The notes: a model not told the origin generated them from the sequence alone. DNA of 62,232 bases from JAVBLG01 sp031553655 (GCA_031553655.1 JAVBLG010000046.1:1-62232), one strand, 5' to 3'. Numbered from the stretch's first letter, positions 24,634-34,709 are shown. Program-made: numbers and translations.

Positions 24634-25603
24634 TTACAACAGCGCGAACCAGCGGGTGCCGGACCACGTCGCTTTCGGAAAAATTAATGAAAAATACACC
24701 TTTTATTCCTTTTAATATCTTTATGGCATGCACCAGGCCGGAACGATCCCTGGCGCTGCCGCCGGGATATTCAGGCAAATCGATCTGCGTTATGTCTCCG
24801 GTGATTACCACTCTGGAATTGAAGCCCATGCGAGTTAAAAACATTTTCATCTGTTCGCGGGTGGTATTTTGGGCTTCGTCGAGGATTATGTAGGCATCAT
24901 TAAGGGTGCGGCCGCGCATGAAGGCCAGCGGGGCTATCTCTATGATGCCGGCCTCGCCCATGGAAGCTATTTTGGCTTGCGGCATCATGTCATTAAGGGC
25001 ATCGTGCAGGGGACGCAAATAAGGGTTAACCTTTTCAGCCAGATCCCCCGGCAAAAAACCAAGGCGCTCCCCTGCTTCCACTGCCGGGCGGGTAAGGATT
25101 ATGCGCTTTACCCGGCCTCTGGTCAACATGGAAAGTCCCATGGCCACAGCCAGATAGGTCTTTCCGGTGCCGGCCGGCCCCACGGCAAAAACCATCTCAA
25201 AATTCTTCAATGCCTCAAGATAGTTTTTCTGGGCCTGATTGCGGGCCGCAACAGCCTTGCGCGTACCGTTTATAAGCACGGTTGACTCGCGCATTAATTC
25301 GGCCAGATCCTGCTCCGGCTCGCTTTCCAGCAAGGCATAGCCCCTGAGCACGTCGTGAACGCTTACAGGGTGCCCCTTACTCACCAAACCGTAGAGATCG
25401 CTCAAGAGCCCGGCTAGTTTCAGCCGCAAGCTGCGATTTGGGCTTTGAATAAAAAGGCGCGTGCCTCTGCTGCGTATGGAAACCCCGGCGGCTTTGCCCA
25501 GGGCCTCCAGATTCTCATTGTGCGCGCCAAATAAAGTGTTGGCGAAATCGGAATTGTCGAATTCCAGAGTATCAACAGCCGCTTCTTCAGAATAGCTTTC
25601 CAT
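24599..25603 (-). CDS. PhoH family protein (predicted ATPase)
   Basis: This 334-residue cytoplasmic P-loop ATPase of the PhoH/PhoL type is probably involved in RNA metabolism. Walker A is VGPAGTGKTYLA and Walker B is YIILDEAQNTT, followed by the helicase-like GDITQIDLP. An N-terminal KH-like region precedes it. It heads the phoH-HDIG-ybeY operon. Confidence 0.94.
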   Translation of the reverse strand: MESYSEEAAVDTLEFDNSDFANTLFGAHNENLEALGKAAGVSIRSRGTRLFIQSPNRSLRLKLAGLLSDLYGLVSKGHPVSVHDVLRGYALLESEPEQDLAELMRESTVLINGTRKAVAARNQAQKNYLEALKNFEMVFAVGPAGTGKTYLAVAMGLSMLTRGRVKRIILTRPAVEAGERLGFLPGDLAEKVNPYLRPLHDALNDMMPQAKIASMGEAGIIEIAPLAFMRGRTLNDAYIILDEAQNTTREQMKMFLTRMGFNSRVVITGDITQIDLPEYPGGSARDRSGLVHAIKILKGIKGVFFINFSESDVVRHPLVRAVVNAYEHNENNAS

Positions 25604-25726
25604 ACAACGGCAAATAGCTCTTTTTAGCGGTTATGTCCAATCAAAAAGAGTCGTTTCGGGTTTCAATTATTTTGATGCCGCATCGTGCTTGTTTTTTTGT
25701 CGTGTAATGAAAGAAAAGAACAATTA

Positions 25727-25742
25727 TGGCACACTTGTTGCT
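25727..25742 (+). promoter_or_regulatory. Sigma-54 promoter for the unknown gene at 25776
   Basis: TGGCAC-N5-TTGCT matches the -24/-12 consensus exactly with GG-N10-GC spacing. It lies 34 bp before the start codon of the unknown gene, with AGGAGG in between. Confidence 0.85.
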
Positions 25743-25775
25743 TTATTTTTTGTAAACTGCGGCAGGAGGAAAAAA

Positions 25776-26393
25776 ATGCAGATCAGCGGGATAAGCCAAA
25801 GCAGCTACGCGTCCAATTTATATACAATGCAACAACAGCTTTTGGGCACTTCCACCGGCTCGACCTCAAGCAAGTCAAGCTCCAAGGCCAGCTCAGGCTA
25901 TGTAACCACCAGCGACCTCACCTCTCTGGCACAATACTCCATGAGTGCCATGGATGCCATGGGTATAGGCGCCAACGGCAGGGTCACTTTCGGACAAATT
26001 TCCAGCTACAGAAGTGAACAAGAAAAAAAGTTCAGCGAGCAACTCCAGAGCGATTTGGAAGCCCTTGGCGTGGACAAAAATATCAAATTCCAGCTTTCCA
26101 TGGATGACGACGGTAAAATTGTCGTTAATACCGACCATGAGGACAAGGCCAAGGTAGAGAAATATTTCGAAGATAACCCGGAAATGGTTTCCAAATACAA
26201 GGAAATTCAGGCCTTGAACAATCTGGAGTCCGCCCGTAAATCCCTGCAGATAAGCCCCACGGAGCTTAAAAAGCGCATCCAGATTCAGTCCATGGCCAGC
26301 TGGTGGGCCAATTCGGATAATCAAACCTCGTCCATAGCCGATTATTATGCCGGCAGTATGTCGATGTATTCGGGAATTAATACAACGGTGTGA
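25776..26393 (+). CDS. Unknown 205-residue protein under sigma-54 control
   Basis: I do not recognise a family. The protein begins QISGISQSSYASNLYTM, has a Ser/Thr/Lys-rich linker (about 23-45), then a globular acidic region with DDDGKIVVNTDHEDK and an amphipathic helix (about 140-175). There is no signal peptide or membrane helix. The absence of a signal and the Gln/Ser-rich opening would fit a flagellar or type III-like exported protein, but that is speculation. The start has a perfect AGGAGG, and a strong sigma-54 promoter lies directly in front. It is monocistronic and ends in a strong hairpin. Confidence 0.8.
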   Translation: MQISGISQSSYASNLYTMQQQLLGTSTGSTSSKSSSKASSGYVTTSDLTSLAQYSMSAMDAMGIGANGRVTFGQISSYRSEQEKKFSEQLQSDLEALGVDKNIKFQLSMDDDGKIVVNTDHEDKAKVEKYFEDNPEMVSKYKEIQALNNLESARKSLQISPTELKKRIQIQSMASWWANSDNQTSSIADYYAGSMSMYSGINTTV

Positions 26394-26431
26394 TGAAGTG
26401 TAGCAAGGTTCTTTCCGTTTCCTTCCGCATC

Positions 26432-26494
26432 AAAAGGCTTTTTTATAAAGGTCAAGTACCAAAGATGTGCATTGCCTTTATAAAAAAGCCTTTT
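26432..26494. terminator. Perfect 20-bp hairpin between convergent genes
   Basis: The 20 bases at 26432-26451 are exactly complementary to 26475-26494, with a 23-nt loop. The stem contains A and T runs, so it can end transcription from both the unknown gene (plus) and gatB (minus). Confidence 0.9.
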
Positions 26495-26515
26495 TCTTTG
26501 TCGAAAAACGAAAAA

Positions 26516-27946
<1,431 letters not shown>

Positions 27947-27983
27947 TATACAAACTCCGAGACTTTTTATATAACCCCGCCAT

Positions 27984-28042
27984 GTTTCAATCCAAAGTCA
28001 GCTCCATCCGCCGACTGACTCCGTCTGCGGTGGATAGGAACC
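27984..28042 (-). repeat. 59-nt dispersed leader repeat, copy 2 (upstream of gatB)
   Basis: This is the minus-strand copy of the element at 14702-14760 (54/59 identical). It reads toward gatB and ends 37 nt before its start codon, so both copies have the same orientation relative to their downstream gene. The inner AGTCAG/CTGACT pairing is kept; the longer stem keeps most pairs but gains one A-C mismatch. Confidence 0.8.
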
Positions 28043-28158
28043 TCAAGGAAATTTTGATAAAAATTTCGTATGTCGGATTCGGGGCTCAAGGTCGTTTATT
28101 CGAAGTTTGGAAAATAGCAATATTTGCCTCGGACCGCAATAAGTTACCAATTGGCTGC

Positions 28159-28338
28159 CAGGGCTGACGCGCCTCAGCGCGGATGCCCGAGGCACTTGCA
28201 ACAGCAAGTGCCCGAATGCGTTAGCATTCGTGACTAGGCGGAGCGTAGCGAAGCCGTACTCAAATCGCGCAAGCGCTGCGATTAATCACCTTAAACGGAT
28301 GATTTTGTTAGTATGCAAAATAAGATGCGCCAGCCCTG
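28159..28338. mobile_element. 180-bp MITE-like element with terminal inverted repeats and target duplication
   Basis: The ends are CAGGGCTGACGC (28159-28170) and GCGCCAGCCCTG (28327-28338), inverted repeats with 11 of 12 positions matching. Both ends are directly flanked by AATTGGCTGC (28149-28158 and 28339-28348), a 10-bp direct repeat that looks like a target-site duplication. The inside is non-coding and packed with short perfect hairpins: CGCGC/GCGCG, GGCACTTGC/GCAAGTGCC (28191-28212), CGAATGC/GCATTCG (28213-28230) and ATCGC/GCGAT. No transposase is encoded, so it would be moved in trans. Confidence 0.7.
28281..28317 (+). repeat. AT-rich ~35-bp motif, copy A
   Basis: The stretch starting ATTAATCACCTTAA and containing ATGATTTTG resembles those at 40880-40914 and 50033-50066. 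It lies inside the MITE-like element. Confidence 0.45.
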
Positions 28339-28456
28339 AATTGGCTGCCGGCAATCGAATGAATGCCTCCGGGCGGCCAGGGGAAGGGGGAAAAAAAGGT
28401 GCGGTTTGCGGCATACTCTTGAACAGCATCCACTATTACTGTATGGATTATCAACT

Positions 28457-29329
28457 ATGCTGAAAATAAAAAAACAACCTGATGTACTCATAGTTCTCAA
28501 ACCTGAAAACGCCGATGCCGCGCGCCTGGGACACGACATTCATGCCTGGCTGTCTGACCGTGGCTGCCGTCCGCGCCTTCTGGAAAACCGCATAGACACC
28601 CTGCCCAAAGATTCGCCACGCCCCGATCTGGTGCTTGTTCTGGGGGGGGACGGTACCATGCTGGAGGTGGCCAGATATTTCGTGGACAGTCCGATGCCGT
28701 TGGTGGGCATAAAATTCGGCAAGGTGGGCTTTTTGACCGAACTCAAGGCCCAACATTGGAAAAAAGGCCTGCAAGCCATGTTGGACGGCAAAATGACGCT
28801 TTTAAAGCGCATGGCCGTACATTATCAAATTTTGCGCCAAGGCGACTCCGTGCATCAGGGCTATGCGGTTAACGACGTAGTACTCAATCGTGGGGCGCTG
28901 GCCAGGGTCATATCTTTCTATCTTTCCGCCGACGAGCAGGAAATAGGGCATGTGCGCGCCGACGGTCTGATTATTTCCACCCCCATGGGGGCCACAGGCT
29001 ACGCGGTTTCCGCCGGCGGGCCGCTGATCCATCCCGAGCTGGATTCCATTCTCATTACTCCCATCAGCCCGTTTTTGTGCAATTTTCCTCCACTGATTCT
29101 GCCGCAATACATGAATGTTTTTGTAACAGTCAATCCTGAAACGGCCGATGCCCATCTGACCATTGACGGCCAGTTGGGAATGCCCCTCGAGCGCGGCGAC
29201 GTGCTTTCCATTCGCAGCGTTTCCGACGGAGTGCATTTCGCCCGCATGAACGCCGACGCCTATTTCATGCGCCTGCGCGGCCGGGGATTCATTCAGGAGT
29301 ATAGCGGTTTGGATAATATTTTATTGTAG
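28457..29329 (+). CDS. nadK: NAD kinase
   Basis: This 290-residue enzyme phosphorylates NAD to NADP. The signature motifs are LVLGGDGTMLEVAR (GGDG), GIKFGKVGFLTE, YAVNDVVLNRG and ADGLIISTPMGATGYAVSAGG. The start at 28457 (MLKIKK) fits the family; the frame extends up to a TTG at 28406, but no ribosome site is evident for either. The gene is followed after 16 bp by the DUF89-like gene, so they form an operon. The MITE-like element lies 118 bp upstream. Confidence 0.95.
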   Translation: MLKIKKQPDVLIVLKPENADAARLGHDIHAWLSDRGCRPRLLENRIDTLPKDSPRPDLVLVLGGDGTMLEVARYFVDSPMPLVGIKFGKVGFLTELKAQHWKKGLQAMLDGKMTLLKRMAVHYQILRQGDSVHQGYAVNDVVLNRGALARVISFYLSADEQEIGHVRADGLIISTPMGATGYAVSAGGPLIHPELDSILITPISPFLCNFPPLILPQYMNVFVTVNPETADAHLTIDGQLGMPLERGDVLSIRSVSDGVHFARMNADAYFMRLRGRGFIQEYSGLDNILL

Positions 29330-29345
29330 TAATCAGAGGATCTTC

Positions 29346-31079
29346 ATGCGCAAATTTCCGGAAATCAAAGCTGTAAACCAGATCATTTTTGGCGAAGACC
29401 TGTTCTTTGACGCCTGGCTGTACAATATGATGACGGACAATAACATCGAATATCATATGAATCCGTCGCTTATAGCCACTGCCGAACAAATGCGTTTCAT
29501 GATTCATCTCAAGAGCAGAAATGTATACATCCCCTGCTCCGACGCCACTTTCAAAATGCTGCTCTCCTCCACCCCCGGCAAGCTTTTGCAACGACAATAC
29601 AATCGGGCCTGGCGCATTGTGGTACGCCTGATCCGGGAAATTGAACCCAAAAAGTCAGCCAGAATACGGGTTCTGGAATTTTGCCGCTACCGTTTTATGC
29701 AATATATACGGCAGCATACAGTTATACCTTCGCGCGTGGTAAAGCGCTTGACCAACATAGCTTTTGCCGTATGTGAAATTGAAGATCCCTGGATCGGTAA
29801 GCGCCGTGAGGCCAACAAACGGGCCAATGAAATTTTGACTAGCCCGGCCATGCAGCGGGCGCTGAAAAAACCACCGGACCACTGCCTTCAGGCCGACATT
29901 CCGGCCATGCGCTGGGAACTTGATTTTATTGAAATTGCCAGGCACATGTACTTGTCGATGATGTCGCGCAAGTGGCTTTCAAACGAGCCGTCAATGCTGG
30001 CTTTGGACGAAGCATTCAAGCAGTGCATTAACTTTTCCGCGCCTCTACACAATATTTTCGGCCCGGACGATGCCCCCAAAACCATTCTTTTTCTGCCAGA
30101 CGCCGACGGGGGAGCCATTTTTGATTTGGCCCTGCTGTCGCACCTTATGCGCATTGGGCACCGGGTGATTTTTGCCATAAAGGACGGCTTTTATTTTTAT
30201 TCGCCCAACAAGCACGATCTTATGGCCGACGAAGTTCTTAAGGAAAAAATGGAAAAAGGCGTCATTGTGAACAATCCGGCCGTCAGTAAGAACGATCTGC
30301 TGCGCCTGCTGCGCGAACATCGGTTGGTCATCATCAATGACGGCACAAGGGAACGCCTTAACGTTTACCGCACCTCAATAACATTCGCCAGGGCCTGGAA
30401 AGAGGCCGATCTTATTATGGCCAAGGGCTGGCGCAATGCCGATACCCTGCTTGGCACTTCCCACGAGTTTACCAGGGACATATTGTGCTATTACCTCGAC
30501 CGCGACGGCAACTATCGCATAGAAACCAAGGCCCAGGCCAAGGGAGCCTACCGTTTCAGCGAGGGGCAGCTCAACGCCAAGGCCGACGCCATTATCGACG
30601 ACATGCGTAAAGCCCGCGGCGCGGGCAGAAGCGTAATGTTCTACAGTTGCATAGTGGGCAGCATTCCCGGCCAGACCGGCACAGCCGTGCAGGTAGTGAA
30701 TGCCTTTATCAATGACTTGCGCGCCAAGTCGCCGTCTCTTCATATAGTAAACCCCACAGAGCATTTTGCCGAAGGCATGGATGGGGACGATCTTATGTTT
30801 ATGTGGGAGCGAGTGCAGCGCAGCGGGCTGATCGACATATGGCGCTTTCAGACCATTGAGGACATTGAAGCCGGATTCGCCCTTCTGGGGCGCGGGGTAC
30901 CGCCCATATGGTCGGGCAAGGACGCCACCTATTCCACCGGTTGCACCAAGGAAATGCGCATAGCCCTGGACATGCAGGCGCGCAACCGGGAAATGCAGAT
31001 CACCGGGCCGTCTTCGGATAAATTTTTCCGACGCAACGAGTATGGCGTGGGCAAGTATTTTGATTCCACCATCAATTAG
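29346..31079 (+). CDS. DUF89/ARMT1-like domain protein (possible damage-control phosphatase relative)
   Basis: The 577-residue cytoplasmic protein has, in its middle (about 235-380), the layout of the DUF89 metal-dependent phosphatase fold: ILFLPDADGGAIFDLALL, then HRVIFAIKDG, and later ADLIMAKGWRNADTL. These correspond to the family D-N-x-GE and AKGQGN motifs, but the usual Asp-Asn pair is Asp-Ala and KGQGN is KGWRN. The N-terminal 230 residues are helical, and a C-terminal 200-residue region is unassigned. DUF89 enzymes remove damaged phosphometabolites. Being next to nadK suggests a nucleotide-cofactor link, which is inference. The ribosome site is AGAGGA. Confidence 0.65.
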   Translation: MRKFPEIKAVNQIIFGEDLFFDAWLYNMMTDNNIEYHMNPSLIATAEQMRFMIHLKSRNVYIPCSDATFKMLLSSTPGKLLQRQYNRAWRIVVRLIREIEPKKSARIRVLEFCRYRFMQYIRQHTVIPSRVVKRLTNIAFAVCEIEDPWIGKRREANKRANEILTSPAMQRALKKPPDHCLQADIPAMRWELDFIEIARHMYLSMMSRKWLSNEPSMLALDEAFKQCINFSAPLHNIFGPDDAPKTILFLPDADGGAIFDLALLSHLMRIGHRVIFAIKDGFYFYSPNKHDLMADEVLKEKMEKGVIVNNPAVSKNDLLRLLREHRLVIINDGTRERLNVYRTSITFARAWKEADLIMAKGWRNADTLLGTSHEFTRDILCYYLDRDGNYRIETKAQAKGAYRFSEGQLNAKADAIIDDMRKARGAGRSVMFYSCIVGSIPGQTGTAVQVVNAFINDLRAKSPSLHIVNPTEHFAEGMDGDDLMFMWERVQRSGLIDIWRFQTIEDIEAGFALLGRGVPPIWSGKDATYSTGCTKEMRIALDMQARNREMQITGPSSDKFFRRNEYGVGKYFDSTIN

Positions 31080-31111
31080 AGCATTTTACGAATGAAATGA
31101 GAAAAATGCTC
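31079..31111. terminator. Inverted repeat after the DUF89-like gene
   Basis: GAGCATTTT (31079-31087) pairs perfectly with AAAATGCTC (31103-31111) across a 15-nt loop. There is no T tail, so termination efficiency is uncertain. A related sequence, GAGCGTTTTGCGAAT, occurs at 40921. Confidence 0.5.
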
Positions 31112-31128
31112 CAAACATGTATAATGTA

Positions 31129-31158
31129 TTGCGTGTTCAACTCATATTCTGCTATAAG
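31129..31158 (+). promoter_or_regulatory. Sigma-70-type promoter of the sigma-54 activator
   Basis: TTGCGT (31129-31134) and TATAAG (31153-31158) are separated by 18 bp, upstream of the activator gene. Confidence 0.45.
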
Positions 31159-31187
31159 GAGTTAAAAAAAGTTTAAGTGAAGCTCAA

Positions 31188-32621
31188 ATGGCCGTAATAC
31201 TAATAGTAGGTATTCCAAACGAATACGAGGAAAAATTTTATAATGACGCCATAGCGGCAGGTCATCGCTGCCTTCCGGCCGGCGATTTCACGCAGGCCTA
31301 TGAATGCTACAAGCGCATCTGTCTTGAGGCGGCCCTGGCAACGGAAAACGGGCATTCTTCTGTCGAGGCTGTTCCTCCACAGGTGGTTATTGTAACTACT
31401 GACGACATCAGGGAGCTGTATAACCCCAGCATCGGCCCGGAAGCCGCGAACAATTCCGGACCGGGAATTTTAAACTATCTGCTGGCCCGCCCGCTTTACG
31501 AGCAAAAAAGCGACTCCGGGCAGCCTCCGCCCTCACGATTCAACATCATCGGCAATTCGCCTAATCTGCTTGAAGCCTTTGCCCAAGCTTGCCGCTATGC
31601 GCAGTCAGACGCCAGCGTGGTAATTTCCGGGGCCACAGGCACCGGAAAGGAGTTGTTTGCCAAAGCCTTGCACAACATGAGCCCACGCAAAAATGGGCCG
31701 TTCATTACCGTAGACTGTGCCTCTCTGCCGGAGTCACTGGTGGAAAGCCTGCTTTTCGGTTATCAGCGCGGCGCGTTCACCGGAGCCAACTCCGACAAGG
31801 ACGGGTTGATCAAACTGGCGGACAAGGGCACGCTTTTTCTGGACGAAATAGGCGAGCTCGACCCCGGAATACAGAAAAAATTTTTGCGCGTTCTGCAGGA
31901 GCGCCGCTTTCGCCCTGTAGGCGGCGGTCGGGAATACAGCAGCGATTTCAGACTGGTGGCCGCCACCAATCGTGATTTGGCCAGCATGTCCGCCGAAGGA
32001 CTGTTCCGTGAAGACCTTTACTACCGTGTGCATATTTTGCAAATCAGTCTGCCTTCGCTCGCCGAGCGCTGGAGCGACGCCCCAATCATAGCTCAGGCGC
32101 GCCTGAACAACCTTTGCGCCCGGCACAACATGCCGCGCAAGTTCATTTCTGAATATCTTGCCAGATTTTTATGCGGCTATTCCTGGCCAGGCAATGTGCG
32201 CGAACTGACCAATGTGGTGGAAAGCATGTTCGCCGTGGCCAAGGACGAGGCCCTGCTGACCCCGGAACATTTGCCAAAAAGCATACATGAGCGCATAGTA
32301 AAGGATTTCGGCCTCAATGCTGAAGAAATGCGCCATCTGGACGCCCTGGAGCGACGCAAAAACAAGAAAGATCGTCGACAAAGCTCCACGTCACCCAAGG
32401 TGACCGAAGGGGAAGAATACGTTTTTTCCCTGCCTTCCATCACCGACGGCCCGGAAAACTACCGTGAGGCGCGCCGCGACATGCTCGACATTTTTGAAAG
32501 GGAATATCTGAAGAGCCTGCATCGCTCTTCGCAGGCCAATATAGAAAAGGCCTGCGTAATTTCCAAGCTGTCGCGCCCAAGATTGTATGAACTGTACAGG
32601 AAGCATAATATCCTGAAATAA
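31188..32621 (+). CDS. Sigma-54-dependent transcriptional activator (Fis-type)
   Basis: This 477-residue enhancer-binding protein has a central AAA+ domain with Walker A GATGTGKE (148-155), the sigma-54-contacting GAFTGA loop (195-200) and Walker B LFLDEIGE. The C-terminus carries a Fis-type helix-turn-helix (NIEKACVISKLSRPRLYELYRK). The N-terminal 100 residues resemble a receiver only loosely (opening ILIVGIP, later VVIVTTDD) and lack a clear phospho-acceptor Asp, so it may not be controlled by phosphorylation. It is followed by two PEP-CTERM genes with sigma-54 promoters, and by analogy with PrsR regulators is the likely activator of the PEP-CTERM/EPS regulon. Confidence 0.92.
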   Translation: MAVILIVGIPNEYEEKFYNDAIAAGHRCLPAGDFTQAYECYKRICLEAALATENGHSSVEAVPPQVVIVTTDDIRELYNPSIGPEAANNSGPGILNYLLARPLYEQKSDSGQPPPSRFNIIGNSPNLLEAFAQACRYAQSDASVVISGATGTGKELFAKALHNMSPRKNGPFITVDCASLPESLVESLLFGYQRGAFTGANSDKDGLIKLADKGTLFLDEIGELDPGIQKKFLRVLQERRFRPVGGGREYSSDFRLVAATNRDLASMSAEGLFREDLYYRVHILQISLPSLAERWSDAPIIAQARLNNLCARHNMPRKFISEYLARFLCGYSWPGNVRELTNVVESMFAVAKDEALLTPEHLPKSIHERIVKDFGLNAEEMRHLDALERRKNKKDRRQSSTSPKVTEGEEYVFSLPSITDGPENYREARRDMLDIFEREYLKSLHRSSQANIEKACVISKLSRPRLYELYRKHNILK

Positions 32622-32658
32622 GCGTATACCAGCCGGAAATCAGGCCTATATAAAATTC

Positions 32659-32678
32659 TGTCGGATAATTTTACCGCC
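32659..32678 (+). promoter_or_regulatory. Candidate activator site, promoter 1
   Basis: TGTCGGATAATTTTACCGCC lies 65 bp (counted from its CGG) upstream of the -24 box at 32727. Nearly the same sequence lies 66 bp before the second PEP-CTERM promoter. A GGATAATTTT/AAAATTATCC inverted repeat (32663-32672 with 32693-32702) is centred here. Confidence 0.55.
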
Positions 32679-32726
32679 TTTTTCTTAAACCAAAAATTAT
32701 CCTTATATTTTAAATTAATATCAAAA

Positions 32727-32742
32727 TGGCACAGCCCTTGCT
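32727..32742 (+). promoter_or_regulatory. Sigma-54 promoter of the first PEP-CTERM gene
   Basis: TGGCAC-N5-TTGCT is a perfect -24/-12 element, 53 bp before the start codon. Confidence 0.9.
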
Positions 32743-32794
32743 CAATTGATGCTGGAAGCAAATCACATCAACCACAAAGCAAGAGAGTTATGCC

Positions 32795-33598
32795 ATGAAA
32801 AAAATTATTTTTTCTATAACCATGATGACGAGCATGATCCTTGTCGCCGTCGTGGCTGAGGCTACGATGGTAACAAATTGGAATTATTCACTAAAAGGAA
32901 CATTTCTGGATTACGCCAATGACTTTGGCGGTAAACTCGGCATCACCAGGGTGGGAAGCGCGGACGCCCCAGGATTACGTTGGGGATTCAACCCATACAG
33001 TTCCATATATCTTTATGGAACTGAAAATTCCACAGGCGGGTTGGCCACCAACGGCGATGCCGTCACCGCTCTTACCATGACCCATACCAACAACGCAATA
33101 TCCTCTTTCGCCCCTACTCTTAACAGCGGCACCATCGGCATAACTTTGGGCCTAACACCCTACTCGCCTGCGGGTGACACTCTGCCCGCCTTTGCGGCGC
33201 AGTTCAACTTCTCCTTTTTTGAAACCCCCAACAGCGGCCCAAATAATCTCGGCCAGTGGGATGACATTTTCGTGTCTACTGACCGCGTGCACACGATGGT
33301 GCAAATTTTCAACTATAATAACATGGAATACGCTATCAGTTTTGGAGCCGATTTGATGAATTTGGCCGAAGTATCTCCTTATCACTATGAATATGTACGT
33401 GAAAAGCTGGGTATTACGGACGACCGGCCCCTATACGGCTGGCTGACAGCCGAAAACCAAGTATCCAACTTGTTCAGCAACCTTACGGTCAAGACACCCA
33501 TAAACGCGCCCGTGCCCGAACCCGGCACCATGGCGCTTATGGGCCTGGGCATGCTCGTGGCCGGCATGTTCTCTCGTAGAATGAGGAATACCGCGTAG
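32795..33598 (+). CDS. PEP-CTERM surface protein (THxN-type)
   Basis: This 267-residue secreted protein has a Sec signal peptide (about 1-23, MKKIIFSITMM... ending near AEA) and a C-terminal sorting signal: VPEPGTMALMGLGMLVAG, a helix, then the basic SRRMRN. PEP-CTERM proteins are sorted by an exosortase and usually belong to biofilm or EPS systems. The segment TMTHTNNAISS fits the THxN subgroup. The gene is transcribed from its own sigma-54 promoter and ends in a terminator. Confidence 0.93.
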   Translation: MKKIIFSITMMTSMILVAVVAEATMVTNWNYSLKGTFLDYANDFGGKLGITRVGSADAPGLRWGFNPYSSIYLYGTENSTGGLATNGDAVTALTMTHTNNAISSFAPTLNSGTIGITLGLTPYSPAGDTLPAFAAQFNFSFFETPNSGPNNLGQWDDIFVSTDRVHTMVQIFNYNNMEYAISFGADLMNLAEVSPYHYEYVREKLGITDDRPLYGWLTAENQVSNLFSNLTVKTPINAPVPEPGTMALMGLGMLVAGMFSRRMRNTA

Positions 33599-33627
33599 CT
33601 TTACATACGCATACACCAGAAAGACAA

Positions 33628-33656
33628 GCCCGGAGGTTTACGCCCCCGGGTTTTTT
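33628..33656 (+). terminator. Terminator after the first PEP-CTERM gene
   Basis: CCCGG (33629-33633) pairs with CCGGG (33646-33650), with additional GG/CC pairs inside, followed by six T residues. Confidence 0.8.
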
Positions 33657-33691
33657 GCTTTCGAATAAACCGTGTCGAAAAACTTTCACGA

Positions 33692-33710
33692 TGTCGGACA
33701 ATTTTACGCC
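33692..33710 (+). promoter_or_regulatory. Candidate activator site, promoter 2
   Basis: TGTCGGACAATTTTACGCC matches the site at 32659 at nearly every position and lies 66 bp (from CGG) before the -24 box at 33761. Confidence 0.55.
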
Positions 33711-33760
33711 CCATCGGGTCAATTACATAAAATAATTTAATGATTACAAGCAAATAAACA

Positions 33761-33776
33761 TGGCACACCATTTGCT
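33761..33776 (+). promoter_or_regulatory. Sigma-54 promoter of the second PEP-CTERM gene
   Basis: TGGCAC-N5-TTGCT is a perfect -24/-12 element, 46 bp before the start codon. Confidence 0.9.
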
Positions 33777-33821
33777 TTAACATTGCCAAGTATTAACTAA
33801 AAAACGCAGAGGAGAATGAAC

Positions 33822-34709
33822 ATGAGACGCTTGGTATGCTTGATGGCTGCATTGGCCATGATTTTGTGCCTGGGCGCGCCGGCCAGAGCCAATTTGTTCA
33901 CGGACGATGCGGAGAACTACGGCAATGCGGGACGCTACATTGTCAAGTTCGCCGGATTTGATTATCTCTACAATGGAACTCATGAGCAATTCATGCAGGG
34001 CGGCGTTACTCTGGCCACCGAAAGCGATCTTATTTCGGAAGGCTCCGTAGTCACAGGTTTCAACATCAGCGGGTTGATGTATTTTACTACCATAAGCAAC
34101 GGCAACGGCTACTGGGTGGAGCAATATCCCCCGCTGCATACAGCTTCGAACACCGGGCTGTATTTTAGCGTAGTGCGTGATGTTTATGTGGCCGAAAGCA
34201 TCGGCTCCATCCCCGACCCCACCGACGCCAAGGTTTATTTCACCGGCGGGGCCATGGATTGGTACTATGCGGAAAACGGCTACCTTACCGATCTTAGCAA
34301 TTTAATTTACATGGAAGGCGTGGGCCTTGTGGACAAGAACACCGGGGCGGTCTTTGACCTGGCCTCCTACGGCGATCCTTACGTCACCTTTAACCTGGCC
34401 ACAGCCGGCAGCGATTATTCGGGCTATGCCAATGCAAACCTCGATACAGTCGAGAATATAAAGGGCGATTACACTTTCTACGCCTATACCGATAATCCGC
34501 TTTTCAACAGCAATGTGCCGGAATTCGGACTGATGGACGCCATGCTTCAGGGCACCATGCTCTGGAACTCTGAGTATAACCGTTATTCCGTAAACGATCC
34601 TATGAAGGTTATGGTTCCCACGCCCGAGCCGGGGTCTCTTGCCCTGATGGGTCTGGGACTGTTGCTGGCCGTAATGTGCATGCGCCGCCGGGGAATTGAA
34701 CTGGTGTAA
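33822..34709 (+). CDS. PEP-CTERM surface protein
   Basis: This 295-residue secreted protein has a signal peptide (residues 1-24, ending APARA) and a C-terminal TPEPGSLALMGLGLLLAV plus CMRRRG tail, the PEP-CTERM signal. The body is rich in Tyr, Asn, Asp and Gly, typical of extracellular beta-rich proteins, but shows no known domain. I chose the ATG at 33822, 7 nt after GAGGAG; an ATG at 33816 is only 1 nt from it. It is unrelated in the body to the first PEP-CTERM protein. It has its own sigma-54 promoter. Confidence 0.92.
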   Translation: MRRLVCLMAALAMILCLGAPARANLFTDDAENYGNAGRYIVKFAGFDYLYNGTHEQFMQGGVTLATESDLISEGSVVTGFNISGLMYFTTISNGNGYWVEQYPPLHTASNTGLYFSVVRDVYVAESIGSIPDPTDAKVYFTGGAMDWYYAENGYLTDLSNLIYMEGVGLVDKNTGAVFDLASYGDPYVTFNLATAGSDYSGYANANLDTVENIKGDYTFYAYTDNPLFNSNVPEFGLMDAMLQGTMLWNSEYNRYSVNDPMKVMVPTPEPGSLALMGLGLLLAVMCMRRRGIELV

